DNA of 64,000 bases from an uncultured Verrucomicrobiota bacterium (GCA_903873415.1 CAIQOK010000021.1:62001-126000); one strand, 5' to 3'. Counted from the first letter of the stretch, positions 26,717-37,000 are shown. Translations and numbers: made by a program. Notes: generated from the sequence alone by a model not told the origin.

Positions 26717-29700
26717 ATGAGCGGAAACAAAACGTTGTCCGGTTCGCCCTTCAGCCTCACCACACTGGTCGCCATTCTGACCTGCGCCGGAGGCTTGATC
26801 ATTGCTTCCCGCAAGATCAGCAGCGATAGGCCCGCCGTTGCCACGATGGGTTCCACGGTGTCCATTGGAGATCAAACCGAGTCGGGCCGGCTCTGGGCGG
26901 ATCCGTTCGACTTGGGGCCGGTGCCGGTAGCGCGAAGCGGCAACGGCGCCTTTTCCTGGTTGAGGCAGCAGGCTCAATGGGAGGCGATCTCGAACCGCAG
27001 GCCCGCTTTGCTGACGGTATTCCTGCGGGCCGGCCCTTTTGGGGAGAATCGCGAAGCCCGTATCCGGACCCGCTTTGCGGTCGTCTCCGCTCTCGGTGAG
27101 GCGGGCTATGTGCCGGAAGATCAGGATCGGATTGGAGCAATCGATTTTGCCTGGCCGACGAGTTCCGAGTTGCGCCGGGGCTGGTTGACGAATGACAGCA
27201 GCGACCTGTGGATTTCAAATGTGTCGAGCAATCCAGTGTTGCGTCAAAGGGCTGCGTTCGAGTGGTATCGCGACCGGGTTTTTCGACCGGGGCGTTCCAG
27301 CCAGACGCCACGCGCTCCCCGTGTGCTGGTCCTCTGGGTGGAGGAGGATCAGTTTGCCGATGTGCCTGCCGCAAGGTTCGCCCTGCTCCTTCAGGAACTG
27401 GCCGGGGCGGGTGAATCTGGGAAGCCGGCCTCCATCCGCGACCATTTCGGGTGTGTGCTTTTTCTGGGACCCCGTTCGTCGAGCACGCTGCGGGCATTGC
27501 TGCCGGACTACGGGCAGTCTGGTTTTTCCCCTTCGGCGCTCGCCCCGGGGTTGCGGCGAAAAATCGCTGCGCTGCTCCATCAAGTGGAGGTCTATAGCCC
27601 GACGGCCAGCGCCATGGACGCGGCGTTGGTGTCCGATAACCCTGCTTCCGGCGCTCTGCCACGGCAGCCTGTCGAAGCGCTGCTCACCAACCTCTGGTTC
27701 CATTCATTCCACAATTTCTGCGCCACGGACTCCCGGTTGGCTGCAGAGGCACTGGATGAATTGAAATTGCGCGGTGTGGACCTCTCCCGCACCAATGTCA
27801 ATCTGGTTGTTGTCTCCGAGTGGGATACCTTCTACGGCCGGATGCTCTCCTTGACCTATGCCGCCGAGCTGGCCTGCCTGCAGGGTATCGCAACCAGCGA
27901 CCATGATTTCGTTGTCCGCTATCAGGCAGGCCAAGCCGTCTGGCCTGCTAATCTTTTCTCCTTCGTGCACCTGAACGGTTTGGATGGGCAGACCACCGGA
28001 CAGAATCCGGGATCTGTTCCTGGCGCGGCGGCACCGGCGACTCTTGAGGCGCTCAAACATGGAAATTCTGATGAGAATTTGGCTCAGGGCCCGGCGCAGC
28101 TCGATTATCTCACCCGCTTGGGCCGGCAGCTCCTTGAGCTGCAGTCGCGCCTTGAGCGTCAGGGCAGGGGACGCATTGCCGCCATTGGCATCGTGGGTAG
28201 CGACGTCTACGATACGCTTGTCATTCTCCAGGCGCTGCGGGGCCGGTTTCCAAACGCCGTTTTTTTCACCACGGATCTCGATGCGCGCTATCTCCATCCA
28301 AAGGAGCTGGAATGGAGCCGCAATTTGCTCGTGGTCAGCGGTTATGGGCTGCGCTTGAGGGACGGGTTGCAGGGCGGGGTGGCGCCGTTCCGCGACAGCA
28401 TGCAGACGGCGCAGTTTGCCGCCACGCTGGCGGCCCTGGGCAGTCCCGTAATGCCTGGAGTCTTCACCGTTTCACCTCGCCGGACCGAAGTGGGCCGCGG
28501 CAAGGCTTTTGACCTCAGCACAACGGCGTCCGATCCGCATCCGCCTCCGCCCGCGTTGGACCGCTCCCTGCCGTGGCCCAAGTATCTGGTGCTGGGTGCT
28601 CTCTTGGTGGCGGTATCCCTGACTTTGATGTTGGTTATTTATCTGCCCGGTCTGCAGAGGCTGACAAGGAAGGCGGCACAGTTTGAACTCCGGAGTTTGT
28701 GGTTCCGCTCGGAGGATGTGGGCGGGCGGGCGGGGTTGAGCGCTTTGCTCCTTCAGTTGCGCGCCAGTCCCGATCCCCGGGCCTTGGAGTTGATTGCTTC
28801 TTATTCCAATTCCCGCACCCCCGTCTTGCAGGTTTGGGAAACGGCCGACCTTGATGAAACGCGATCTTTTCTCGATTTCCTTAATGAATTTGTTTTCGAG
28901 GAGCCGGCAAACGTATCGGCGACGGATTCGTCAGGAACGGTTGGCGGACGGCTTTTCGGGTGGCGCTTCCGGCGCCGGCAGATGCTGGACGAGCTTTTCA
29001 CCGAAGTGCTGCGCTCGTCCTCAGACGCGGATCTGCAGGCGCTGGGAGCCTCCGCCCACAGTGCCCGCCAGGCGGCAGAGCAGGGCTATTGGCTGCGTCA
29101 CAGCCGGCGGCGGCGGATATCCCTGTTGCTGCTGGCCGCTTTGTTCCTGTTGATCGCTTTGGTTGCCTGCATTGTTCACGACCAGTTGGGCGGCGGTCGG
29201 GGCGAACCTTTCTCCCTGCTCGGCGGGGTAAGCGTGTGGCCCACACAATTCATCCGGCTGCTCGCTGTGACCCTCTCGGGCATTTTTCTGGTGAACTCCC
29301 ATGCGGCGCTGAATGGCTGGGTCCTCGATGCGACCCGGCGGTTTCGCCTGCCCATGGAAGAGGATGGGCCGCAGGTCCAGCGGCCGCGCCGGGGTGTGAA
29401 AGATCTGCTCCATGCTTGTGCTGGATTGGTCAACGGTGTGAAGCGGCTTGCGCGGATCTTTTTCCAATCATCCGACCGTTGGCAGTTGCCTGCGCTCCGG
29501 CCTCATGCGGCGATACACGCGGGGCAACTGTGGAAGGAATACCAGCAACTGGGCTGCCTGCGGCGCCGACTGCTCCGCACGATTCCACCCTTTTGCGTCT
29601 ATGTGTTTTTTTGCATTGGGGTGGCGCGTTTGGCAGGGGGCGCGGCTTATCGTCCGGTGCGTGGCGGCCTTTCCGACGCATGGGATATTACTCTGCTTGC

Positions 29701-30328
29701 CCTCTCGGTGGCGGCCTATTTGTTCCTGGCCTTTTGGACCATTGATGCGGTGCGCCTGTGCCGATGGCTGGTGGAGCACTTGAGCCAAGCTCCAACCCGC
29801 TATCCCAAGTCCTGTCTGCAATTCTTCGCCCGGCAATGCGGGCTGGAGAATCCGCATGCCGGGGATTTGCCCATGCTCGCCGAGTGGATAGATATGCAGT
29901 TGATTGCCGGGTTGACCGAGCGGGTGGGAAGGCTGGTTTACTATCCTTTTCTCATCTTCTTCCTGCTGCTCCTGTCGCGCAATAACTGGTGGGATCGTTG
30001 GGTTTGGCCGCCGGGGCTGTTGATCATCTTCAGTTCCAACCTCCTGTTGTCATTGGCCGGCATGCTCATTCTGCAGCGGGCCGCCCTTCAGGCCAGGGAA
30101 CGGGGCTTGATCAAGCTGCGCGCCACTGTGGCCGCCGCCGAGCAGAGGGCCGAGGCTCCCCAATCGGCCCGGTATCAGGCCAATGTGGGGCGCCGGTTGA
30201 TCCAAGAGGTGGAGACCCTTGAGCAAGGGGCGTTTGCCCCGTTCTGGCAGAACCCCGTGGTCGGGGCGCTGCTCATTCCTTCCGGCGGCTCCGTGCTCGT
30301 CGAACTCTTGGATTACCTCTTTCACTGA
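26717..30328 (+). CDS. Giant polytopic membrane protein with large extracytoplasmic domain, unknown
   Basis: 1203 residues. Topology by eye: one helix at about 13-35, a soluble region of some 590 residues, then helices near 625-648, 800-820, 845-865, 958-975, 988-1010, 1073-1088 and 1098-1118. The soluble region has alternating strand and helix and phrases such as RIAAIGIVGSDVYDTLVILQ, FFTTDLDARYLHP and FRDSMQTAQF, which suggest a periplasmic-binding-protein or Rossmann-like fold; this is an impression only. The segment between helices 2 and 3 is cytoplasmic or periplasmic with YSNSRTPVLQVW. I recall similar phrases in uncharacterised bacterial proteins but cannot name a family. The gene stands alone with a strong ribosome binding site. 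A sensory or transport-related role is possible; no catalytic motif was found. Confidence 0.75.
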   Translation: MSGNKTLSGSPFSLTTLVAILTCAGGLIIASRKISSDRPAVATMGSTVSIGDQTESGRLWADPFDLGPVPVARSGNGAFSWLRQQAQWEAISNRRPALLTVFLRAGPFGENREARIRTRFAVVSALGEAGYVPEDQDRIGAIDFAWPTSSELRRGWLTNDSSDLWISNVSSNPVLRQRAAFEWYRDRVFRPGRSSQTPRAPRVLVLWVEEDQFADVPAARFALLLQELAGAGESGKPASIRDHFGCVLFLGPRSSSTLRALLPDYGQSGFSPSALAPGLRRKIAALLHQVEVYSPTASAMDAALVSDNPASGALPRQPVEALLTNLWFHSFHNFCATDSRLAAEALDELKLRGVDLSRTNVNLVVVSEWDTFYGRMLSLTYAAELACLQGIATSDHDFVVRYQAGQAVWPANLFSFVHLNGLDGQTTGQNPGSVPGAAAPATLEALKHGNSDENLAQGPAQLDYLTRLGRQLLELQSRLERQGRGRIAAIGIVGSDVYDTLVILQALRGRFPNAVFFTTDLDARYLHPKELEWSRNLLVVSGYGLRLRDGLQGGVAPFRDSMQTAQFAATLAALGSPVMPGVFTVSPRRTEVGRGKAFDLSTTASDPHPPPPALDRSLPWPKYLVLGALLVAVSLTLMLVIYLPGLQRLTRKAAQFELRSLWFRSEDVGGRAGLSALLLQLRASPDPRALELIASYSNSRTPVLQVWETADLDETRSFLDFLNEFVFEEPANVSATDSSGTVGGRLFGWRFRRRQMLDELFTEVLRSSSDADLQALGASAHSARQAAEQGYWLRHSRRRRISLLLLAALFLLIALVACIVHDQLGGGRGEPFSLLGGVSVWPTQFIRLLAVTLSGIFLVNSHAALNGWVLDATRRFRLPMEEDGPQVQRPRRGVKDLLHACAGLVNGVKRLARIFFQSSDRWQLPALRPHAAIHAGQLWKEYQQLGCLRRRLLRTIPPFCVYVFFCIGVARLAGGAAYRPVRGGLSDAWDITLLALSVAAYLFLAFWTIDAVRLCRWLVEHLSQAPTRYPKSCLQFFARQCGLENPHAGDLPMLAEWIDMQLIAGLTERVGRLVYYPFLIFFLLLLSRNNWWDRWVWPPGLLIIFSSNLLLSLAGMLILQRAALQARERGLIKLRATVAAAEQRAEAPQSARYQANVGRRLIQEVETLEQGAFAPFWQNPVVGALLIPSGGSVLVELLDYLFH

Positions 30329-30340
30329 TCCGATATTCTA

Positions 30341-30529
30341 AAAGCCGCAGTTGGAGTTCAGTCTTACGGGGTGGGCGTTAAGGGGGATGATTTTTCTGAT
30401 GGTCCAACCGGGCGTTTAGGGGATGGGGGTGAAGTAAACAGGTAGGGCGTGCCACTCGGTGCGCGCCGGCGTGGCGCGGCAGAAACGCGGTTTGGTAACA
30501 GCGGCGTGCAGCGGAATATCCGCCCTACC
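30341..30529 (+). repeat. Dispersed repeat family A, copy 3, with inverted-repeat-bounded tail
   Basis: Begins aaaagccgcagttggag, continues with gggggatgatttttctgatg and ggggtgaagtaaacaggtag, all closely matching 33520-33640. The tail 30441-30529 is bounded by a perfect 9-bp inverted repeat, ggtagggcg at 30441-30449 and cgccctacc at 30521-30529, and contains several smaller GC palindromes. Confidence 0.8.
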
Positions 30530-30579
30530 GGTGTTTTTCCGAATCAGCTCGCATTATGAAGGGCATGGGTCGGACGGCA

Positions 30580-30616
30580 GAAAAGAAAACCCGGCGCTGG
30601 AGGATCCAACGCCGGG
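30580..30616 (-). terminator. Rho-independent terminator of hpnJ
   Basis: On the minus strand the stem cccggcgttgg / ccagcgccggg (one mismatched pair) with loop atcct is followed by ttttctttt. It lies about 20 bases after the hpnJ stop codon. Confidence 0.8.
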
Positions 30617-30634
30617 TTGCAAAACCTGTTCCGG

Positions 30635-32095
30635 TCAGCCCCCCGCAGTCACGGCTTTGGCCGCGGCCAGATCGCTGCGGCGCTGGGACATACTCTTGAA
30701 AAACTCGTAGCCCTCGCGCAGCCGCCGCACGCACACGTCCTTGTCCTCCAGCATCGTCTTGATGATGCGCAGAATGGGCTTCGGACGCAGGTAGTAGCGG
30801 TGGTAAAACTTCTCAACATTCGCGAAGATTTCGTCTTTCGACAGGCCGGGATATTCCAGCGCGCTCTGCTGGAAACCGTCCCCGTGCAGGATGTCGCCCT
30901 TGTCCTTCTTGCTGAACCAGCCGTTGAGCTTGGCTTGTTCGTAGAGTTCGGTGCCTGGGTAGGGAGCCGCCAGCGAGACCTGTAGGCTGAAGACGTCCAG
31001 CTCCTTGGCGAAATTGATCGTCTGCTCGATCGTCTCCCGCGTCTCCACCGGCAGGCCGAGGATGAAGGTGCCGTGGATAACCACTCCGGCCTTGTGGCAG
31101 TCCTTGGTGAACCGGCGCATCTCGTCGGTGGTCACGCCCTTCTTGATCCGTGTCAGCGTTTCGTCATTGCCGCTTTCATAGCCCACCAGGAAGAGCCGCA
31201 ACCCGTTGTCCTTGAAACTCTTAATCGTGTCGTAATCCAGGTTGGCCCGGCTGTTGCAGCTCCAGTCCACTCCCAGCGGGCCCAGCTTTTTGGCGATCTC
31301 CCGGGCGCGCGGCAGATTCGCCGTGAAGGTGTCGTCATCAAAGAAAAACTCGCGCACCTGCGGAAAGATTTTCTTCATGTGCGCCATCTCATCAGCCACG
31401 TTCTGCGGCGAGCGGACGCGGTATTTGTGCCCCCCGATGGTCTGGGGCCAGAGGCAGAAGCTGCACTGGGCCGGGCACCCCCGACCCGTATACATCGACA
31501 CGTAGGGATGCTGCAGATATCCGATGAAATATTTTTCGATCTCCAGATCCCGCTTGTAGACGTCCGCCACCCAGGGCAGTTCGTCCATGTTGGCGATCAT
31601 CTCCCGCTCCGGGTTGTGCTTGATCTTTCCGTCCTTGTCCTTGTAGGAAAGCCCGGCAATGGAGGCCAGATCCCGCCCCTCCGCCACTTCCTTGCACGTG
31701 TAATCAAACTCCTTGCGCCCAACCCAGTCGATCGCAGGCGAGGCCTTGAGCGTCTCGGTGGGCAGCACCATGGTGTGGGCCCCGATAAAACCGACTTTCG
31801 TGGCCGGCTTTTGATCCTTGATCGTCTCGGCCACCTTGCAGTCGTTCTTGAGCGAGGGCGTGCTGGTGTTGATGATGACGTGATCGAAATCCTTGGCGAT
31901 CGCCAGGCACTTGGCCACGTTGATGTCGTGGGGCGGGCAATCGAGCAAACGCGAGTTGGGCGTCAGTGCTGCCGGTTGCGCCAGCCAGGTCGGATACCAG
32001 TAGCTGGTGACTTCCCGCCGGGCTTGATAACGCGCCCCAGCCCCGCCGTCGAACCCGTCAAAACTCGGAGGTGAAAGATACAGTGTCTTGCTCAT
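30635..32095 (-). CDS. hpnJ: HpnJ, radical SAM enzyme of hopanoid side-chain synthesis
   Basis: A 486-residue B12-binding-domain radical SAM enzyme. The N-terminus LYLSPPSFDGFDGGAGARYQ and early GFIGAHTMVLP form the cobalamin-binding-like domain (about 1-150). The Fe-S motif CPAQCSFC (CxxxCxxC) is near residue 205, followed by FFFDDDTF, WSCNSRANL and LRLFLVGYESG. The sequence matches what I know of HpnJ, which takes part in making the cyclitol ether head group of bacteriohopanepolyols. No squalene-hopene cyclase or other hpn gene is adjacent, so here it is an orphan. The ATG at 32095 has GGAAAA upstream. A terminator follows the gene. Confidence 0.88.
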   Translation of the reverse strand: MSKTLYLSPPSFDGFDGGAGARYQARREVTSYWYPTWLAQPAALTPNSRLLDCPPHDINVAKCLAIAKDFDHVIINTSTPSLKNDCKVAETIKDQKPATKVGFIGAHTMVLPTETLKASPAIDWVGRKEFDYTCKEVAEGRDLASIAGLSYKDKDGKIKHNPEREMIANMDELPWVADVYKRDLEIEKYFIGYLQHPYVSMYTGRGCPAQCSFCLWPQTIGGHKYRVRSPQNVADEMAHMKKIFPQVREFFFDDDTFTANLPRAREIAKKLGPLGVDWSCNSRANLDYDTIKSFKDNGLRLFLVGYESGNDETLTRIKKGVTTDEMRRFTKDCHKAGVVIHGTFILGLPVETRETIEQTINFAKELDVFSLQVSLAAPYPGTELYEQAKLNGWFSKKDKGDILHGDGFQQSALEYPGLSKDEIFANVEKFYHRYYLRPKPILRIIKTMLEDKDVCVRRLREGYEFFKSMSQRRSDLAAAKAVTAGG

Positions 32096-32319
32096 AATCT
32101 ATTTTCCAGCCAACCCAGTTTAACCACTTCGCCGCGCCTGCTTCAATGGCAATTTTCCCCCTGCACCCCGCCGCACGTCGCCTCTCGCTGTAAAATTACG
32201 GACCCAATTCTGGATTAGTACGAATGTTTTTCCACACCCCGCTTGGTCTAAGGTCATCTCAGCAATGGATTGCGCGGCGTCGAAACCCGGCTCCCCCAAT
32301 CCCGTTCGCGGTAAAAAGT

Positions 32320-32970
32320 ATGACAACAATTTTAAACACATCGCCCGTCGCGCAGGAGTGCTTCCTCATGCGCAAAGGACTGCGGGTTTTCGCCCTGCTC
32401 GGCAAAGCCGCTCCCTCCGGCCTGATCCCATTCCCCCGCGAAGGCGCCGGCCAAAGCTGGGCTGTCACCGCCGAATACGGCTGCCTGCGCCTCGAACTAT
32501 TGGCCGGCGACGAGGAATACACCGGTCTGAAATTGCTCCTGCCCGCTTCGGGTGACCATGCCTACGGTGTTTCAGGCGTCAGTGAGTCCTCCGAACTGGT
32601 CCGGGCGGTTTTCGGCCTCCTGCCCGCCGAGCTGGAGGAACTGGTGGCCGTCCTGGGCCGCGGCGATTTCCCGGTCATCTCTCGCTCCCCAACCGCAGCC
32701 CAATGCAGCATCAGTGGCATGCTCATTCCGGCCGGCTGGCCCCACCTTGTGCTTTCCAATTCCGCCGCATACAGAGGCGTGGTTTCCGTGGAAACCTTCG
32801 TTAAAATACTTGTCTCCTCCCTCCCGCAAGGCCAGCTAGGCACCCGCTTTCCAGGCCTCCAAGAGACGATCAGGCAAATGATCAAGCTCTCCATCTCCAG
32901 GGTGCCGGGCATCCCCTGCCACCCTGAAATCTTCAACCTCGTCCCTGCTGAGAAACCGTTGATTAAATAA
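32320..32970 (+). CDS. Conserved-looking protein of unknown function
   Basis: 216 residues from the ATG at 32320; the frame is open from 32224, but the first 32 residues (rich in Arg and Pro) are not convincing, and an ATG at 32368 is also possible. The protein is hydrophobic-neutral with repeated Leu/Ala/Glu segments (LLPAELEELVAVLGRGDFPV, ISRSPTAAQCSISGMLIPAG) and no signal peptide or transmembrane helix. It looks like a small globular cytoplasmic protein. I do not recognise it. It is divergent from hpnJ with about 225 bases between them. Confidence 0.55.
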   Translation: MTTILNTSPVAQECFLMRKGLRVFALLGKAAPSGLIPFPREGAGQSWAVTAEYGCLRLELLAGDEEYTGLKLLLPASGDHAYGVSGVSESSELVRAVFGLLPAELEELVAVLGRGDFPVISRSPTAAQCSISGMLIPAGWPHLVLSNSAAYRGVVSVETFVKILVSSLPQGQLGTRFPGLQETIRQMIKLSISRVPGIPCHPEIFNLVPAEKPLIK

Positions 32971-33151
32971 GGCCAGAGGCCGGAGGCTGGTCCCGAAAGC
33001 GTAAATCCAAAAAACAGGTCCGGCTTGGCTGCAATCCCTGCTAGTTCAAGCAATTCGCGCCAGACATCAGGCGCTGCTTACATCGTGCGCCGCAGGATGC
33101 GCCCTTTCGCCCTGTGGTCGACGAGGTAAAGGGTTGCTTCGGCTCATGTTA

Positions 33152-33177
33152 CCTGCGGCATAAGCATGCGCCGCAGG
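33152..33177. repeat. Inverted repeat
   Basis: CTGCGGC at 33152-33158 and GCCGCAG at 33171-33177 form a 7-bp perfect stem around cataagcatgc. The right arm motif gcgccgcagg recurs at 33087-33096. Confidence 0.6.
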
Positions 33178-33420
33178 CAGCCTCGAAACCAAAACCAGAG
33201 GCCAGCCTTCAGAGCGCGAAGCGCATCCTGTAACGGCGGCCTATGACCGCACGTGGGATGAACCCCGACATCTGAAGCGCCAAAGCCCGGAAACCGGTTC
33301 TGTGGTATCCGGAAAAACCTCTTGGAATTCCCGCTGCCGGGTGGCGATGTCGCGCTAATCCATCCCCCAACTTCAAAGGTCTTTTCGCCCGGGGCAGACC
33401 ACCGAACAGCCGGGCTTTAA

Positions 33421-33665
33421 CCTAACGGCACTGGGGCTCAAACGCGGATCTCCGATCCACCCGAAAGCACCTTGGAAATAAAACTGAGGTAACCATGAAG
33501 CCCAGGGAGTGCATAAAAGGGGGTGATTTTTCTGATGGTGCAATCGAGCATCTACGGGATGGGTGTGAAGTAAACAGGTAGGGCGCGCCACTCCGTGCGC
33601 GCCGTCGCGGCGCAACAGAAAACGCGGGTCGGCAAGAGCGGCGGGCCAAGGCCGGCCGCCCAACG
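33421..33665 (+). repeat. Dispersed repeat family A, copy 2
   Basis: The left half (cacccgaaagcacctt, gtaaccatgaagcccagg, ggtgatttttc) matches 14556-14745. The right half (tttttctgatggtgcaa through gtgaagtaaacaggtagggcg and cgcgccg) matches 30387-30470. It is the longest copy and joins the parts that are separate elsewhere. The right end is degenerate: ccgcccaacg stands where copy 3 has cgccctacc. Confidence 0.8.
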
Positions 33666-34046
33666 CCGGACGCATATCTCCTGATCCCCTCTCTTGGCTA
33701 CCCCACCGTTTTTACACACTGGCTTGACACTGCTGTCCTGATTTTTTCAGTGGTCCTTTGTCCGAATGTGGGCTGCGCAAGGGGTTGCGCAATGTCAATC
33801 ACCTACCCTCTCTTACGGATTTTTCCTCGCGAATTCCCGGGAAATCCACTCCGCAGCTCTTTAATGGCCTCGGTTCCGGCGCGCTGGCGCGCAATCTGCT
33901 TGGCTCGGAGCGTGGTTCGAAAAAGCAAAATATCGCAGCGGCAAGCAGTCAGGCGTTCATCCCGCCTTGATTCTCTTGAGTATCCGGCCGGCAGCCTCCA
34001 GGGGGGCGACGCAAGGGATGGCAGAAGTGTATCGCAAACTTAAGTT

Positions 34047-37000
34047 ATGAAAAACAACAACTCGTCAGATTGGCAAAGTGCCCCGCCAGAGGCGGGCTTT
34101 TCTCCGTGGCAGCTCTTGAAGAGTAAGCGCATCTCCTACCTCACACTCCCGTTGCTCATCATGGCAACCATCACGGAGTTTGTCATCCTGGCAACAGGCT
34201 GGAAATATCAGCAGATAGCCTGTCTGCCCAAGGGCATGGGCGTGACCTTCTTCGGCATCGGCCCCATCGGAGCCACCATCCTCGCCGTCGAGCTGCTCAA
34301 GCTGCCTCTGGCCATCTGGACAGCCTCGCGCACCGGCTGGCAAAAAGGCATCATGATCATGGCCGGCTTGCCCCTCATTTGCATTCTCACCTTCCAACTG
34401 GTCAAGGACATGGCGGTCTACGAAATGGGCATCGCCATGGCGCCGGCCGGCCAGATGCTCGATCAGGCGACCCAGGAGGAAAACAAAATCGTCCAGCTCA
34501 ACGGCGAACTGGCCCTTATCAAGGACAAGAAAGAGGAGCGCGAACAGAAACTCGCCGCGCTGGCGTCCAAGAAAGCAAAGTTCAAGGCCGACCTTGAGGA
34601 ATCCCTCAAGCGCAACGGGGACTTGCGCGAGGACGCCATATCCCTGACCGATTACCAGAAAAAGGAGCTCTCCGGAGTGGAGGCGCGCCAGTCCACAATC
34701 ATCAAACAGTTCGATGCCGACACCGAGCAGCTGACCAAAGCGGTGACGGACTTGCGCGGCCGGCGTGAGGCCGAGATGGCGCACGCCACCAAATGGAACG
34801 CCGAGGAGGCCCGGATTGAAAACGATTATCAGACCAAAGCTGCCGAGTATGCCAATAAAAAAGCGGCTTATGAAAAAGACAAGGCCGTTTTCGAAAACGC
34901 CAACTATCTCAAACGCCACTTGATGAAGGAACCTGTCGATCCAGGCGTGCCGCCCGGCCGCGAGTCCAACACCATCCTCAAACCCACCCTTATCGCCGAG
35001 CTGGACGCCCAGATCCAGGCCAAAGAAGCCGAGTTGCTTGCTGTCAACAACCGCCGCCGCGACCGCGTTGCCCAGGTGGAGTCCGAGGCCCATCAGCTCC
35101 GGCAGGAATTCGACCGCCGCTCCAGCACCAAACGCGAGGAAAGCGACCGCAAGCGCGAACAGTTGCTCGCCGCCCAAGCTACTCTGGCCGCTGAGTGGGC
35201 CGCCGAAGAGAAGTTGATTGATCAAGGTTATGAGGCCGCCGTGCAAAAGGTGGACCTCATTCGCGCGGAACTGGACGCTTCCCAGAAAAAAGCCCAGGCC
35301 TTCTACGAGGCCCGCGAGACCGCCATCAAAAACACCCAGGTCCACCGCATCGCCACCACCGTCGAAATCGTCCGCAGCCTCCTCTTGGGCCAGCGCCCCG
35401 TCTCCATCAGAACCACCGCCAAGGAACGCGGCGACCTCTACACCGACCAAATCAGCATGGTCCGCGTCTGGGTCTACCCGGTCCTGGCTTTCATTGTCGC
35501 GTTCCTCCCCACCCTGATGGTCGAGGTGGGCTTCTCCACCCTCTTCAAATCAGAGCATCCGCGCCCGCCGTACCGGCTAGGATTGTTCGGCCACAGCCTC
35601 CACCGCCTCTACACCCGCGCAGGACGCCAGAAAATTCTGCGCGCCGACCGCTTGGCCCGCGAGGCAACCGGAGAAATCGCGCGCCGCGACGAGGCTCTCG
35701 TGAGCGCACAGGCCGAAGCCCAAAAAACCATCCTCGACAAGGACGCCCAGTTGCAGGCCGCGCGCCAGGCTCTGGCAGACTCCGCCGCCGCGCATGAGGA
35801 CCAATTGAAAAAGAAGTCCGACGAGTGGGTCGCCAAACTCGCCCTCATGGCCGACTCCCTCAACCGCGCCATCATCGAGAAGGACGCTTTGCGCGACCTC
35901 CAGAAATCCGAGATCGACCGCCAGATCCAGATGCGCCAAAACGCATGGTCGGACCGCCTCACCCAACTACGCCAGGAACTCGACGAGCAGCGCGCCGCCG
36001 CCGAAACGGAACGCACCGCCCTCATCCAGGAGCATCACCGCAAGTTGATGGAGGTGTCCGAGGAAGCCAAAACCCAGGTGGTTCAGGCCCGACGCCAATT
36101 GACCGAGGCCGAACTGGCCGGCCTGGAGAAAAACGCCGCTCTGGTCCATGACCTCAAGGAAGCCCTGCATGCCCGCGACAGCGCGGAGACCGAGTTGAAA
36201 CACTTGGCCGATTCCCAAACCCTCAAGCTGGCGCAACTCCAGGACGAAGCCGCCCGGGAACTTGAGAAGGCCGCCCGTCAGGAGCGGCACCGCGCCGAGC
36301 GCCAGCAGCTCGAGTTCGAGCAGACCCTCCACCAGAGGGAAGAGGATTCCCAGCGCCGCCTCAAACAGCGCGAGCAGGATTTGACTCTCGGTTTTGAAGC
36401 ACGTCTGGTCGCCGAACAAACCAGAATCGAGGATGCCGCTCGACGCCGCGAGGCCGAGCTGGCCCGCCAGTTCGAGGCCCGCGCCGTTGAAGCCGATGCC
36501 CGCTGGAAACAGGAGGCCCAGCAGCGCGAGGCCGCCGCCGAGACCCGTCTCAAACACCGCGAGCAGCAACTGCAGGCCCAGACCGAGGTCCGCTTGGGTG
36601 AAATCAAAACCCAGGCCGACCTGGATTTGCGCCAGCGCGAATCCGACTTTGTCCGCCAGCTCGAAGCCCAGACTCGCGAGGCCGACGCCCGCCTCAGGCA
36701 CGAACTGCAGCAGAAGGAACTCGCCCTCCAGGCCAAGCTCAAACAGCGCGAACAGGAGCTGGCCGCCCGCGCCGCCGCCCGCGAAACCGAATGGCAGAAC
36801 CAGTCCGCCGCCGACTTGCTCGCACGTCAGGAGGAATGGGAACTTCAAACCGCCCTGCGCGTCCGCGCCGTCGAAACCCGCCTCGCACAAGAGTTCATGC
36901 AGAAGGAAGAAGTCGACTTATCCAAATTCAAACAGCGCGAACAGGAACTGGTCCTCGCCTTCGATGCCCGCCTGGTTGCCGAACAAAGCAGAATCCAGGA

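Larger units (their letters stand above)
30329..30634. other. Convergent intergenic region: repeat copy and terminator
   Basis: 306 bases between two convergent genes. It contains dispersed repeat family A copy 3 (30341-30529) and a hairpin terminator for hpnJ (30580-30616). No gene is visible. Confidence 0.8.
32971..34046. other. Long intergenic region filled with repeats
   Basis: 1076 bases without a convincing gene. It contains an inverted repeat ctgcggc/gccgcag at 33152-33177, a second copy of the motif gcgccgcagg at 33087-33096, and repeat family A copy 2 (33421-33665). A TTGACA hexamer occurs at 33724-33729 with no good -10. The open frame at 33750-34043 has an Arg/Ser-rich composition and is not credited. 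Confidence 0.7.

Noticed and set aside
31073-32074. 333-codon open frame on the plus strand
   Set aside because: Antisense to hpnJ, which has clear radical SAM motifs.
33750-34043. 97-codon open frame before the coiled-coil gene
   Set aside because: Arg/Ser-rich composition typical of non-coding GC-rich DNA; lies next to dispersed repeats.
34065-35450. 461-codon open frame on the minus strand
   Set aside because: Antisense to the membrane/coiled-coil gene; the apparent Gly/Val/Phe-rich protein is the complement of Lys/Glu/Ala coding text.
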